Below the pieces are notes generated by a model. The model ran no database searches. It was not told where the DNA came from and was given only the letters and a program-made list of their open reading frames with translations. This document shows positions 16,226 through 24,263 of a DNA stretch of 34,372 nucleotides, in pieces (the stretch's first letter is position 1; each line of letters starts with the position of its first letter). The DNA comes from Thermodesulfatator sp. (lineage in GTDB: Bacteria; Desulfobacterota; Thermodesulfobacteria; Thermodesulfobacteriales; Thermodesulfobacteriaceae). A program made the translations under genes and the position numbers. The DNA lies in assembly GCA_003978075.1 (NCBI GenBank), contig QOAM01000082.1:1-34372 (forward strand), read 5' to 3'.

Positions 16226-16869
16226 GAATTCTCCTCCAAAAAACGGCGCATATTCTCCGCCTCCGGCCCCTCTCCGTAAGGAACCTCCACCTTCACCTCA
16301 AGCCCCTGAGCTCGAAAACCAATAGGGAGGGCGTTGGGCACCGGAATCCGGCGATAAAAGGAGAGGGGTTTCTCCAAATAGTGTAAAAGAAGGACCCGGA
16401 CCACCACCATGTGGGTTACCACTAAGAGGGTGCGCCCCTTTTCCTGATGAAAAAGGTCCTCCATGGCCCGCACCGCTCGTCCGTACACCTCGGCCAGGGT
16501 CTCGCAGCCGGGGAGATAGAAGCGATGAGGCCTTTGAGACCAAACCTCATAACCCATGGCAGGATCGGCTCGGAGTTCGGCCTTGGTACGCCCCTCCCAG
16601 GGAGGGATGCTGATCTCCAGGAATCCCGGAGATTCGTAAATGGGAGGGCGTCTTTTCAAGACTTGGGCTAGGATTTCGGCTGTGCGGCGGGTGCGATGCA
16701 GGGGACTTATGTATATGGCTGCAAGGTCTTCGCCAGCCAAAAACTTTCCTATGCGGGCGGCCTGGGCCTCTCCCTCCGGGGTGAGAGGCTCTGGAGTGCG
16801 TCCGGCGAAACGCCCCTCAACATTGGCATAGGTCTGGCCGTGGCGCATGACCAAGATGCGGGTCTCCAT
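16222..16869 (-). CDS. histidine phosphatase family protein (PGM/CobC-like)
   Basis: A 215-residue phosphohydrolase of the histidine phosphatase superfamily (cofactor-independent side of the dPGM family, including GpmB-like and alpha-ribazole phosphatases). Seen: the catalytic MRHGQT with His10, the ISPLHRTRRTAE segment at about 54-64, LEISIPPWEG near 84-92, and the second active-site His153 in VVTHMVVV. The substrate is open; alpha-ribazole phosphate, sugar phosphates or nucleotides are all possible. The ATG start follows AGGAGGGGGC, preferred over a GTG seven codons upstream. It is first of a two-gene operon with the AsmA-family gene and has a strong divergent promoter shared with the gyrA region. 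Confidence 0.88.
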   Translation of the reverse strand: METRILVMRHGQTYANVEGRFAGRTPEPLTPEGEAQAARIGKFLAGEDLAAIYISPLHRTRRTAEILAQVLKRRPPIYESPGFLEISIPPWEGRTKAELRADPAMGYEVWSQRPHRFYLPGCETLAEVYGRAVRAMEDLFHQEKGRTLLVVTHMVVVRVLLLHYLEKPLSFYRRIPVPNALPIGFRAQGLEVKVEVPYGEGPEAENMRRFLEENS

Positions 16870-16937
16870 GCCCCCTCCTGTTCCACTCAAGACACGCTCC
16901 TCCGAAGCCCCTAAAAATCAAGGATCCCGAAAAAAGA

Positions 16938-16966
16938 ATTATAGAAGACTCGGAATAGGTTGTGAA
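16938..16966 (-). promoter_or_regulatory. strong sigma-70-type promoter for the phosphatase/AsmA operon
   Basis: On the minus strand TTCACA (16966-16961) and a perfect TATAAT (16943-16938) are 17 bp apart, 11 of 12 consensus bases. Transcription would start near 16931, leaving a leader of about 62 nt before the phosphatase ATG. Confidence 0.7.
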
Positions 16967-17015
16967 CTTAGCAGCGAGCCCTTAAGGGAAAGAGAGCTTT
17001 CTCCGGGGTCTCTCG

Positions 17016-17044
17016 TTGAAGTTCCAGGAGATCAGGGGTATAAG
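17016..17044 (+). promoter_or_regulatory. promoter candidate for gyrA
   Basis: TTGAAG (17016-17021) and TATAAG (17039-17044) are 17 bp apart, matching 4 of 6 and 5 of 6 consensus bases. Initiation would be near 17051, so the GGAGG ribosome binding site at 17051-17055 would sit at the very 5' end of the mRNA. Confidence 0.5.
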
Positions 17045-17061
17045 TTAGCGGGAGGTGTTTT

Positions 17062-19482
17062 ATGGGCGAAATTCTGCAAATCCCCCTGGAAGAAGAGCTT
17101 AAACGTTCCTATCTGGACTATGCCATGAGTGTGATTGTGGGACGGGCTCTCCCGGATGTCCGCGACGGTCTCAAACCGGTCCAGCGGCGCATCCTCTACG
17201 CCATGCACGAGATGAAAAACGACTGGCGCTCCCCTCACAAGAAAAGTGCCCGGGTGGTGGGCGAGGTCATTGGTAAGTATCACCCCCATGGAGACGCCGC
17301 GGTCTACGACACCCTGGTACGGCTGGCCCAGGACTTCACCATGCGTTATCCCCTGGTGGATGGGCAAGGAAATTTTGGCTCGGTGGATGGGGATGCCCCG
17401 GCAGCCATGCGTTATACCGAGGTGCGCTTGGCGCGCATCGCCGGGGAAATGCTAACGGATCTAGAAAAGGAAACCGTGGATTTCGTCCCCAACTACGACA
17501 ATACCCTTGAGGAGCCGGTGGTCCTTCCGGCCCGACTCCCTAATCTCCTAGTCAACGGGGCTTCGGGGATCGCGGTGGGCATGGCCACCAACATCCCGCC
17601 CCACAACTTGGGAGAGGTGGTGGAGGCCCTCATTGCCATGCTTCACCGTCCCGAGATCACCCTGGACGAACTCTTGCAATACATTCAAGGGCCAGACTTT
17701 CCCACCGGAGGTCTCATCATAGGGAAAGAAGGCCTGCGCGAGGCCTACGCCACGGGACGAGGCCTTATCAAGATGCGGGGGCGGGCCTTGGTAGAAAGAG
17801 AGCGCGGACGCACGGCCATCGTGATCACCGAGATCCCCTATCAGGTCAACAAGGCCAAACTGGTGGAGCGTATTGCGGCCCTGGCCCGGGAACGCAAACT
17901 CGAGGGGATTGCTGAGGTGCGCGACGAGTCTGACCGGGAGGGCATTCGTGTGGTAGTGGAACTCAAGCGGGAGAAGGCAGACCAGGCCCATATCATCCTG
18001 AATCAGCTTTATAAACATACTCCCCTGGAAAGCACCTTCGGTATTATCCTCCTGGCCCTAGTGCAGGGCCGCCCTGAGCTCCTTTCCCTGCGGGAGGTCC
18101 TGGCCTACTTTTTGGCCCACCGGCGGGAGGTGGTCCTCAGGCGCACCCGTTACGATCTGCGTCGGGCCCAGGAAAGGGCCCATATTGTGGAGGGCTTGCT
18201 CCGGGCCCTGGAACACCTCGATGAGGTCATCGCCCTTATCCGGGGCTCCCGCACCCCCTCTGAGGCCAAAGAAAAACTTGTGCGCCGCCTGGCCCTATCC
18301 GAAGCCCAAGCCCAGGCCATCCTCGAAATGCGGCTTCAAAGGCTTACAGCCTTGGAACGCGAAAAGCTGGCCTCGGAACACCGAGAACTCCTCCGCCAGA
18401 TCGCCTGGTTGGAGAAGATCCTCAGAGAAGAGGAGACCCTTAAAGAGGTTATCGAGGGCGAGCTGCGCGAACTCAAGGAAAGGTTTGCCGACGAAAGGCG
18501 CACGGAGATCGTCCCCGATCAGGAAGATGTCTCCTGGGAAGAGTTGGTGGTGGAAGAGGCCATGGTCATAACCCTCACCCACCGGGGTTATGTAAAGCGG
18601 CTTCCTCTTTCTACCTACCGGCAGCAGCACCGGGGAGGTAAGGGAGTAAGCGGGCTTTCGGTGAGCGAGGAGGATTCGGTACGCGATCTCTTTGTGGCTA
18701 CCACTCACGAGACCTTTCTCTGTCTTACCAACCAGGGTCGGGCTTACTGCTTGAGGGTGCTTGACATCCCTCAGGCCGGCCGTCAGGCCCGAGGCACGGC
18801 CCTTTCCAATCTCTTGCAACTAGGTGAAGAAGAAAAGGTGGCCACGGTGCTGCCCATCAAAAGTTTCGAGAAGGGGCGCTTCGTCTTCTTTGCCACCCGT
18901 AAGGGGCTGATCAAGAAGACCGAGTTGGCCGAGTTCGAAAACCTCCGTTCCAACGGTATCTTGGCCATGAAGCTCCACGAAGAAGACGAAGTGGTGGCTG
19001 CCGGGCTTACCGATGGCCGGAAAGAAGTCCTGCTCCTCACCCGCCGGGGACAGGCGATACGCTTTCCGGAGGCTCAGGTAAGGCCCTTAAGCCGCTGGGC
19101 CTCCGGGGTCAAGGGTATAGAGCTCTCCCCAGGAGACGAGGTGGTGAGCCTCTTGGTGCTTTCCCCAGGGGAAAAACGGGATCTTCTCACGGTCACCGAA
19201 TACGGATACGGGAAGAGGATGCCCCTGGAGGAGTTTCGGCCGCAGAGCCGCAGAGGTAAAGGACTGATCGCGGTCAAGGTCAACGGAAAGAGCGGAAGGC
19301 TGGCCGGGGGCCTTTTGGTCTCCGAAGAGGACGAAATCCTCCTGGTTTCGAACACCGGAAGGATTATCCGGCTGCGGGTGAAAGAGATTCCTTACAAGGG
19401 AAGACTCAGCCGGGGAGTAAAACTCTTTTTCCTTAACGGGCAAGAGCATATCGTGAGCCTGGCGGTGGTACGTGAGGTCTAA
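17062..19482 (+). CDS. gyrA: DNA gyrase subunit A
   Basis: The breakage-reunion subunit of gyrase, acting with GyrB to supercoil DNA. The 806 residues show the winged-helix and tower core with active-site Tyr118 in AAMRYTE, HPHGD at 74-78, the coiled-coil gate, and six beta-pinwheel repeats at the C-terminus. The GyrA box is QHRGGKG at 522-528, one residue away from the usual QRRGGKG; its presence argues for gyrase rather than topoisomerase IV ParC. Residue 79, equivalent to E. coli Ser83, is Ala, while the Asp87 equivalent is kept (D83). The ATG follows GGGAGG. gyrB is not in the window; gyrA stands before a glycosyltransferase 209 bp downstream. Confidence 0.97.
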   Translation: MGEILQIPLEEELKRSYLDYAMSVIVGRALPDVRDGLKPVQRRILYAMHEMKNDWRSPHKKSARVVGEVIGKYHPHGDAAVYDTLVRLAQDFTMRYPLVDGQGNFGSVDGDAPAAMRYTEVRLARIAGEMLTDLEKETVDFVPNYDNTLEEPVVLPARLPNLLVNGASGIAVGMATNIPPHNLGEVVEALIAMLHRPEITLDELLQYIQGPDFPTGGLIIGKEGLREAYATGRGLIKMRGRALVERERGRTAIVITEIPYQVNKAKLVERIAALARERKLEGIAEVRDESDREGIRVVVELKREKADQAHIILNQLYKHTPLESTFGIILLALVQGRPELLSLREVLAYFLAHRREVVLRRTRYDLRRAQERAHIVEGLLRALEHLDEVIALIRGSRTPSEAKEKLVRRLALSEAQAQAILEMRLQRLTALEREKLASEHRELLRQIAWLEKILREEETLKEVIEGELRELKERFADERRTEIVPDQEDVSWEELVVEEAMVITLTHRGYVKRLPLSTYRQQHRGGKGVSGLSVSEEDSVRDLFVATTHETFLCLTNQGRAYCLRVLDIPQAGRQARGTALSNLLQLGEEEKVATVLPIKSFEKGRFVFFATRKGLIKKTELAEFENLRSNGILAMKLHEEDEVVAAGLTDGRKEVLLLTRRGQAIRFPEAQVRPLSRWASGVKGIELSPGDEVVSLLVLSPGEKRDLLTVTEYGYGKRMPLEEFRPQSRRGKGLIAVKVNGKSGRLAGGLLVSEEDEILLVSNTGRIIRLRVKEIPYKGRLSRGVKLFFLNGQEHIVSLAVVREV

Positions 19483-19691
19483 CCGCAAATTGCCCAGGGG
19501 GCCATCCCTTCCTCCGGCAGACCTCCATCCCTTTCCGAGATCTGGCCGATCCAGGGATCTCTCAAAAAGAGCAACCTTGGAGGGGTTATGGAGGCCAAGT
19601 TCCCCCAAAGATAGGGGTAAAGTTGGAGGTAAAGGGCTGTTTGGGAGCTTCGCCCCCTGCGGAAAAACCCTTTCTCGGAGGTCTTTCTAAG

Positions 19692-20780
19692 GTGCTTTAC
19701 CTCTCGGCCTCTTTTTTTCTCAGTTCTTTCTTGGGACTCATTTTCATAAAATTGAACCTCTTTTATGACCACCAGAAAGGCATCCAAAAATTTCACCAAA
19801 GACCTGCCTCCAGGGCCGGAGGGTTGGCTATTTACACCTCGGTCTTTACAGTTTCTCTGCTCCTTGTCCTCACCGGCCAACCCTTCTCTAGAAACTTTTT
19901 CCTCCTCTTGTTTTCCGTCTCTTTTATATTTTTCAGCGGCTTGTTGGAGGACATAACTAACCAGGTCTCTCCCCAATGGAGGCTTGTAGCAGGCTTTATT
20001 TCGGGAATTTTGGCTTTCTTCCTGGCCTCAGCTCGGGTCATCCGGACTGATATCCCCTTCCTGGACTCTCTCCTCTCTTATCTTCCGGTCTCTCTAATCT
20101 TTTCGGCCTTCGCTTTTGCTGGAGTGGGACACGCCTTCAATCTCATCGATGGACTTCATGGATTAGCTTCAGGTGTGGCTATGCTGGTCTTTGGAGGCTA
20201 TGCCTACGTTTCTTTCCTTCACGGAGATTCTTTTTTGCTTTACTTGAGTCTCGTAATGCTTTTGGCCACTCTGGGCTTTTTTATCTGGAACTATCCCCTG
20301 GGGCTCATCTTTTTAGGGGACAGTGGGGCCTATTTTTTGGGATTCATGGCTGCAGCTGCAGGGGCACTTTTGGTGAAAAGACATAGCGATATTTCTCCCT
20401 GGTTTCCTCTCCTGCTCGTGATCTATCCGGTATGGGAAACCCTATTTTCCGTCTATCGGAGATCGATCCTCAAAAATCATCCTCCTTACCTGCCCGATGC
20501 CCTTCACTTTCACCAAATCCTTTACCGAAGACTCCTCAAGGGGTCAGGGGAAAACTCCTTTCAGAAAAAAAACGCGCGGAAATTTTTCCCGAAAAACGCC
20601 TATATTTCGCCTCTTCTCTGGGCCATGGAGGGCGTATGCCTCCTTGCAGGCCTTCTTTTTTGGAAAAATACCCCTCTTTTGGCGCTCTTTGTCTCCCTTT
20701 TTGTAGTTTTTTATACCTGGCTTTATTTCAAGATCGTCAGATTCAAGACCCCCCGCCTCTTAAAACGGCTGCTCCTTTGA
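19692..20780 (+). CDS. MraY/WecA-like glycosyltransferase family 4 protein
   Basis: A polytopic membrane enzyme of the polyprenyl-phosphate N-acetylhexosamine-1-phosphate transferase family (MraY, WecA, TagO, WbpL), which starts a lipid-linked glycan on undecaprenyl phosphate. The 362 residues have about ten hydrophobic segments and the family motifs: HQRPASRAGG near 35-44, GLLEDI with E86-D87, NLIDGLHGLASG at 150-161, LGDSGAYFLG, and HFHQIL in the last cytoplasmic loop. The ED form (instead of DD) is seen in WbpL-like relatives. O-antigen or capsule initiation is more likely than peptidoglycan. The start chosen is a GTG with GGAGG 10 nt upstream; an upstream TTG at 19623 is less likely. It ends at a strong terminator. 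Confidence 0.88.
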   Translation: MLYLSASFFLSSFLGLIFIKLNLFYDHQKGIQKFHQRPASRAGGLAIYTSVFTVSLLLVLTGQPFSRNFFLLLFSVSFIFFSGLLEDITNQVSPQWRLVAGFISGILAFFLASARVIRTDIPFLDSLLSYLPVSLIFSAFAFAGVGHAFNLIDGLHGLASGVAMLVFGGYAYVSFLHGDSFLLYLSLVMLLATLGFFIWNYPLGLIFLGDSGAYFLGFMAAAAGALLVKRHSDISPWFPLLLVIYPVWETLFSVYRRSILKNHPPYLPDALHFHQILYRRLLKGSGENSFQKKNARKFFPKNAYISPLLWAMEGVCLLAGLLFWKNTPLLALFVSLFVVFYTWLYFKIVRFKTPRLLKRLLL

Positions 20781-20826
20781 GGAGGCCTCTCCTTCTTGCA
20801 AGAGGTCTCTAGAGGGCTTTAAAACC

Positions 20827-20859
20827 CCCAGGCCGGAGAGTCCGGCCTGGGAAATTTTT
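20827..20859. terminator. bidirectional intrinsic terminator
   Basis: CCCAGGCCGGA and TCCGGCCTGGG form a perfect 11-bp G+C-rich stem with a 3-nt loop. On the plus strand it is followed by AAATTTTT and ends the glycosyltransferase transcript; on the minus strand it is followed by GGTTTT and can end the slyD transcript. It lies between two convergent genes. Confidence 0.8.
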
Positions 20860-20934
20860 GGATAAGACTCCTGCGCCAGAGCCCTTTGCATGAGGAGCTT
20901 TACCCTTCAATCCTTTATCCCTTCAGACTGAGAC

Positions 20935-21402
20935 TTAGAGGTCTTCCAGAGACAGCTCCTCCCGATCGTGGATGCCGAGGAGCTTGATACGGAAAATAAC
21001 GTTTTTTCCTGCCAGAGGGGGATTAAGGTCCAGCACGATCCTTTGAGGATCTACCGCCGCCACCAGGGCAGGAAACTGCACCTCTCCTTGCGGGGTGTCC
21101 ACGATAAGGTTGAGCATCATCCCGGGTTGGGGTTCGGTCTCCAAGGAAAGGGCCTCGCGCGGTATCTCTCTTACCAAGTTCTCATCCCTTTCACCAAAGG
21201 CCTTGTCCGGGGGGAGAAGAACCTCTTTTTCCTCTCCTTCAGCCATGCCTATCACAGCCTCGGAGAGCCCGGGAATGATCTCCGGAGAGCCTACCTCAAA
21301 ATAGAAGGGCTCATCCTCCGAGGTGCTCTCGAAAATTTCTCCGTTCTCCAACATCCCTACACAATGAATACTTACCACATCTCCCCTTTGAACCCTGCGC
21401 AT
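20935..21402 (-). CDS. slyD: FKBP-type peptidyl-prolyl isomerase, SlyD-like
   Basis: A 155-residue prolyl cis-trans isomerase and chaperone of the SlyD type. Seen: an FKBP half starting RRVQRGDVV, GEIFESTSEDEPF, the PEIIPGLSEAVIGM helix, an insert-in-flap chaperone domain at about 68-130 replacing the flap, then the closing FKBP strand NVIFRIKLLGI. It lacks the His-rich nickel-binding tail of E. coli SlyD and so resembles the short thermophile forms. The start at 21402 has AAGGAG 6 nt upstream. It lies 90 bp after lpxC and is probably the last gene of the long minus-strand run. Confidence 0.9.
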   Translation of the reverse strand: MRRVQRGDVVSIHCVGMLENGEIFESTSEDEPFYFEVGSPEIIPGLSEAVIGMAEGEEKEVLLPPDKAFGERDENLVREIPREALSLETEPQPGMMLNLIVDTPQGEVQFPALVAAVDPQRIVLDLNPPLAGKNVIFRIKLLGIHDREELSLEDL

Positions 21403-21492
21403 ACCAAACTCCTTTCTATTGATTTCAAGGGAGGGAAATCGAAACTCCACCCCCCTTCTGAAAGGCCTATTCTACCATGTAAAGGAGGGAAC

Positions 21493-22407
21493 TCAATAGC
21501 CCGGTCGCAAGGGACGCTTTTTAGGGGCGAGGAAAAAAAGGGCTACCGGAGGCAAGCCATCGGAAAGGCGGGCTATTCCAGGGGCTGAGAGAAGACTTTT
21601 CAGGGCTTCGATATGGAGCCTGTGGCCAGAAAACTCGGCCTCCACTTCTCCTCGAAAGGGAAGCCCCACGGTAAAAAGATCTCCTACCAAGTCCAGAGCC
21701 TTGTGGCGTACAAATTCGTCAGGACGGCGCAGAGGACCGTTGAGGACTTTGGTCTCATCCAGGATCAGGCCGTTAGAAAAATCTCCCCCGCGCAGGAGGC
21801 CCTTTTCCCGACGCCGCAGAAGATCCTCTTTAAAACCAAAAGTCCGGGCAAAGGCTACCTCCCTTTGATAGGTAAGAGGGTTGATCGTCAAACTGAAGCT
21901 CTGTTCCCCGATAAGAGGGTGATCGAAGGCGATGCGCACCCGAAGGCGAAAATCCGGGGCCGGGCGAAAGCGGAGGCTACCTACACCGTTTTGCACCTCA
22001 AAGGGCTTTAAGATCTCCAGATAACGCTTGGGAAGGGGCTGAAGCCGCAGGCCCCGGGTCAGGATCTCCCGCACGAAGACCTGAGCCGAGCCGTCGAATA
22101 AGGGGATCTCCGGACCAAAGACCCGTATTACCACATTGTCCACCCGCAGCCCGTGGAGGGCCGAAAGGAGGTGTTCTATTAGGTAGAGGGTGTGATATCC
22201 ATCGGAAAGGACGGTGGCCCCTTCGGTGCCTAGGACATATTCCGGACGCAGGGGAAGGCGCGGCGCCCCGGAGACCTCCTCCAGTACAAAAACTACTCCT
22301 TCCCCCGCCTTGGCAGGCTCCAACACCACCCGCACCTTACGGCCGGAAAAGACACCCACCCCCTCTAACTCTACCGGAGCGGCTAAGGTCTGCTGGAACT
22401 CCTGCAT
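21493..22407 (-). CDS. lpxC: UDP-3-O-acyl-N-acetylglucosamine deacetylase
   Basis: Zinc-dependent deacetylase that makes the committed step of lipid A synthesis in the cytoplasm. The 304 residues include zinc ligands His79 (IEHLLSALHGL), His235 and Asp239 (RHKALDLVGD), the PLFDGSA segment, RTFGF near 188-192, and the catalytic His262 in GHRLHIEAL. The ATG has AGGAGG 4 nt upstream. A 229-bp gap separates it from era upstream and may hold its own promoter, though no confident element was found. Its presence shows the cell makes lipopolysaccharide. Confidence 0.97.
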   Translation of the reverse strand: MQEFQQTLAAPVELEGVGVFSGRKVRVVLEPAKAGEGVVFVLEEVSGAPRLPLRPEYVLGTEGATVLSDGYHTLYLIEHLLSALHGLRVDNVVIRVFGPEIPLFDGSAQVFVREILTRGLRLQPLPKRYLEILKPFEVQNGVGSLRFRPAPDFRLRVRIAFDHPLIGEQSFSLTINPLTYQREVAFARTFGFKEDLLRRREKGLLRGGDFSNGLILDETKVLNGPLRRPDEFVRHKALDLVGDLFTVGLPFRGEVEAEFSGHRLHIEALKSLLSAPGIARLSDGLPPVALFFLAPKKRPLRPGY

Positions 22408-22636
22408 CGCACCTCCTAGCCCCGACCTCTTCTCCTATTGCCGAATCTTCATCCTCTCCCAGAAAGACCTTTACCCTAGAGCATAACAAAAACCGTGCCT
22501 TTCCGTGGGGGCTAGTTTGGGGGCAGAAAAGGGTCTTTAAGCCGGCTGAATACAAGAAAAGGCCCTCTCCGGAGGTGTTACTTATAATTAACAGTGCAAC
22601 TTTTGGGTGACTCCCGGGCATGAAGTCCCTCGGATC

Positions 22637-23548
22637 TTAGAAGAAGGGCATCTCGAGGCGTCGCAAAAGGTGTTCTTCTTTACGCCAGCCCTTGAGGACC
22701 TTCACCCAAAGGTCGAGATAAACCCGACGGCCGAAGAGAAATTCCAATTCTTCCCGGGCCAGAGTCCCGATCTTTTTGAGCAACTGGCCCTTTTTGCCGA
22801 TCACGATCCCCTTTTGCGAATTTTTCTCCACATAGATGGTGGCCTGGATGTAAAGGAGGTCCTTTTCCGGATCTTCCCGAAATTCTTCCACCACCACCGC
22901 GGTGGAATAAGGGATCTCCTGGCGGGTGAGCATGAAGAGCTTTTCCCGGATGATCTCCGCGGCCAGGACTCGCTCCGACTGGTCGGTAACCATTTCCTGG
23001 GGATAGTAAGGGGGACCTTCGGGAAGGAGGGCCACCAATTCGTCCACCAAGGCGGACAGTCCTTCTCGTTCCAGGGCCGAGACCGGCACAATGGCCCGAA
23101 AGGGATAAAGGCGGGAGAAAAAGTCGATCATGGGAAGGAGCTCGGCTTTTTTGATCAGATCTATCTTGTTGAGGGCTAAGACCGAGGGTTTACCGGTTTT
23201 TTTGAGTATCTCCAGGATCTTTTCCTCTTCCGCCGGGCGGCGGTCTGAGGCGTCTACCACCCAGAGGACCCCGTCTACCTCTTCCATGGCCCGCACGGCC
23301 TGCTCCACCATCAAGCGGTTGAAGAGCTCCCGGGCCTGGTGAATTCCGGGGGTATCCACAAAGACGATCTGATAGTCCGGACCGGTAAGGATGCCCCGGA
23401 TGTTAAACCGGGTGGTCTGGGGTTTGGGGGTGGTGATAGCCACCTTGGTCCCTAGGATCTGATTCATAAGGGTGGATTTACCCACATTGGGGAGCCCCAC
23501 GATGGCCACAAAACCCGAACGGAATCTCTTTTCGGATTTTTCAGACAC
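22637..23548 (-). CDS. era: GTPase Era
   Basis: Ras-like GTPase that binds the 3' end of 16S rRNA during small-subunit assembly. The 303 residues carry G1 GLPNVGKST (18-26), G2 Thr in TTPKPQTTR, G3 DTPG (65-68), G4 NKID (127-130), and a C-terminal KH domain with VIGKKGQLLKKIG. The GTG start has GGAGG about 12 nt upstream and lies inside the rnc 3' end (8-nt overlap). The rnc-era pair is conserved in many bacteria and links rRNA processing to ribosome assembly. Confidence 0.97.
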   Translation of the reverse strand: MSEKSEKRFRSGFVAIVGLPNVGKSTLMNQILGTKVAITTPKPQTTRFNIRGILTGPDYQIVFVDTPGIHQARELFNRLMVEQAVRAMEEVDGVLWVVDASDRRPAEEEKILEILKKTGKPSVLALNKIDLIKKAELLPMIDFFSRLYPFRAIVPVSALEREGLSALVDELVALLPEGPPYYPQEMVTDQSERVLAAEIIREKLFMLTRQEIPYSTAVVVEEFREDPEKDLLYIQATIYVEKNSQKGIVIGKKGQLLKKIGTLAREELEFLFGRRVYLDLWVKVLKGWRKEEHLLRRLEMPFF

Positions 23549-24263
23549 TTTTACAGGTGACCTCCGCAGATTTAAGGTAATTCAAGGCCTTACGGGCCGC
23601 CTCCTGGGCGGCCTCCTTTTTGGAACGTCCTCGGCCTCGGCCCAGCACCCGGTCCCCCACCCGGACCTCCACCTCAAACACCGGTGCGTGTGGAGGGCCC
23701 TTTTCCGAAATCACCTCATAGGTGGGAGTTTCCCGAAAAAGGGCCTGGGTAATCTCCTGCAACCGCGAACGATAATCCGTTTCCATACCTCGCCAGGCTT
23801 GAGGGAGGAGCCGGGCGAAGAGACGTTCCAGGCACTCAAAGACCTCTTCGTAGCCCCTATCAAGATAAAGCGCCCCGATTACCGCCTCAAGGGCCCCAGC
23901 CAAGATGGAGGCCTTTTTTCGTCCTCCAGACCGGGCCTCTCCCCGACTCACCAGAAGAAACTCCGGAAGTCCCAACCTTTCCGCCAAACGGGCCAGTCGT
24001 TCCTCCCGCACCAACCAGGCGCGCATCCGGGAAAGCTCCCCCTCTGAGGCCTGGGGAAAGCGCCGGTAAAGGAGATGGGCTATGATCGCAGAAAGCACGG
24101 CGTCTCCCAAAAATTCCAGCCGCTCGTTATCCGTTCCCGGGGGGAGTTTTCGCTCCGCGGCGTAGGAACGATGGATGAGGGCCTGTACCAGAAGAGCGGG
24201 GTCCTGGAAGCGGACCCCCAGCTTACTTTCCAGGGCTGGGAGGCGTCGATAGATTTCCTTCAA
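23541..24263 (-). CDS. rnc: ribonuclease III
   Basis: Double-strand-specific endoribonuclease that processes rRNA precursors and other structured RNA. The 240 residues have the nuclease signature NERLEFLGD (46-54; E47, E50 and D54) and a second acidic site near 120-130, then a dsRNA-binding domain from about 160. The second site reads ILAGALEAVIG: Glu126 is kept, but Gly123 occupies the place of the usual catalytic Asp (Asp114 in E. coli). The TTG start overlaps the rlpA stop by 4 nt and era follows with an 8-nt overlap. Length is normal, so activity is likely retained but may be altered. Confidence 0.95.
   Translation of the reverse strand: MKEIYRRLPALESKLGVRFQDPALLVQALIHRSYAAERKLPPGTDNERLEFLGDAVLSAIIAHLLYRRFPQASEGELSRMRAWLVREERLARLAERLGLPEFLLVSRGEARSGGRKKASILAGALEAVIGALYLDRGYEEVFECLERLFARLLPQAWRGMETDYRSRLQEITQALFRETPTYEVISEKGPPHAPVFEVEVRVGDRVLGRGRGRSKKEAAQEAARKALNYLKSAEVTCKSV

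Noticed and set aside
19588..19614. Eight-codon frame with a good ribosome binding site between gyrA and the glycosyltransferase
   Set aside because: Too short; G-rich stretches make such sites common here, and nothing ties it to the next gene.
20432..20812. 126-codon frame inside the 3' part of the glycosyltransferase gene
   Set aside because: It is a shadow in another frame of a clear membrane-protein gene with intact motifs.
22408..22636. Gap between era and lpxC, with a five-codon frame after GGGAGAGG and a 4-bp CCTC/GAGG hairpin before a T-rich stretch
   Set aside because: No hexamer pair with proper spacing, the hairpin is too short, and the frame is trivial; no gene is supported in this 229-bp gap.
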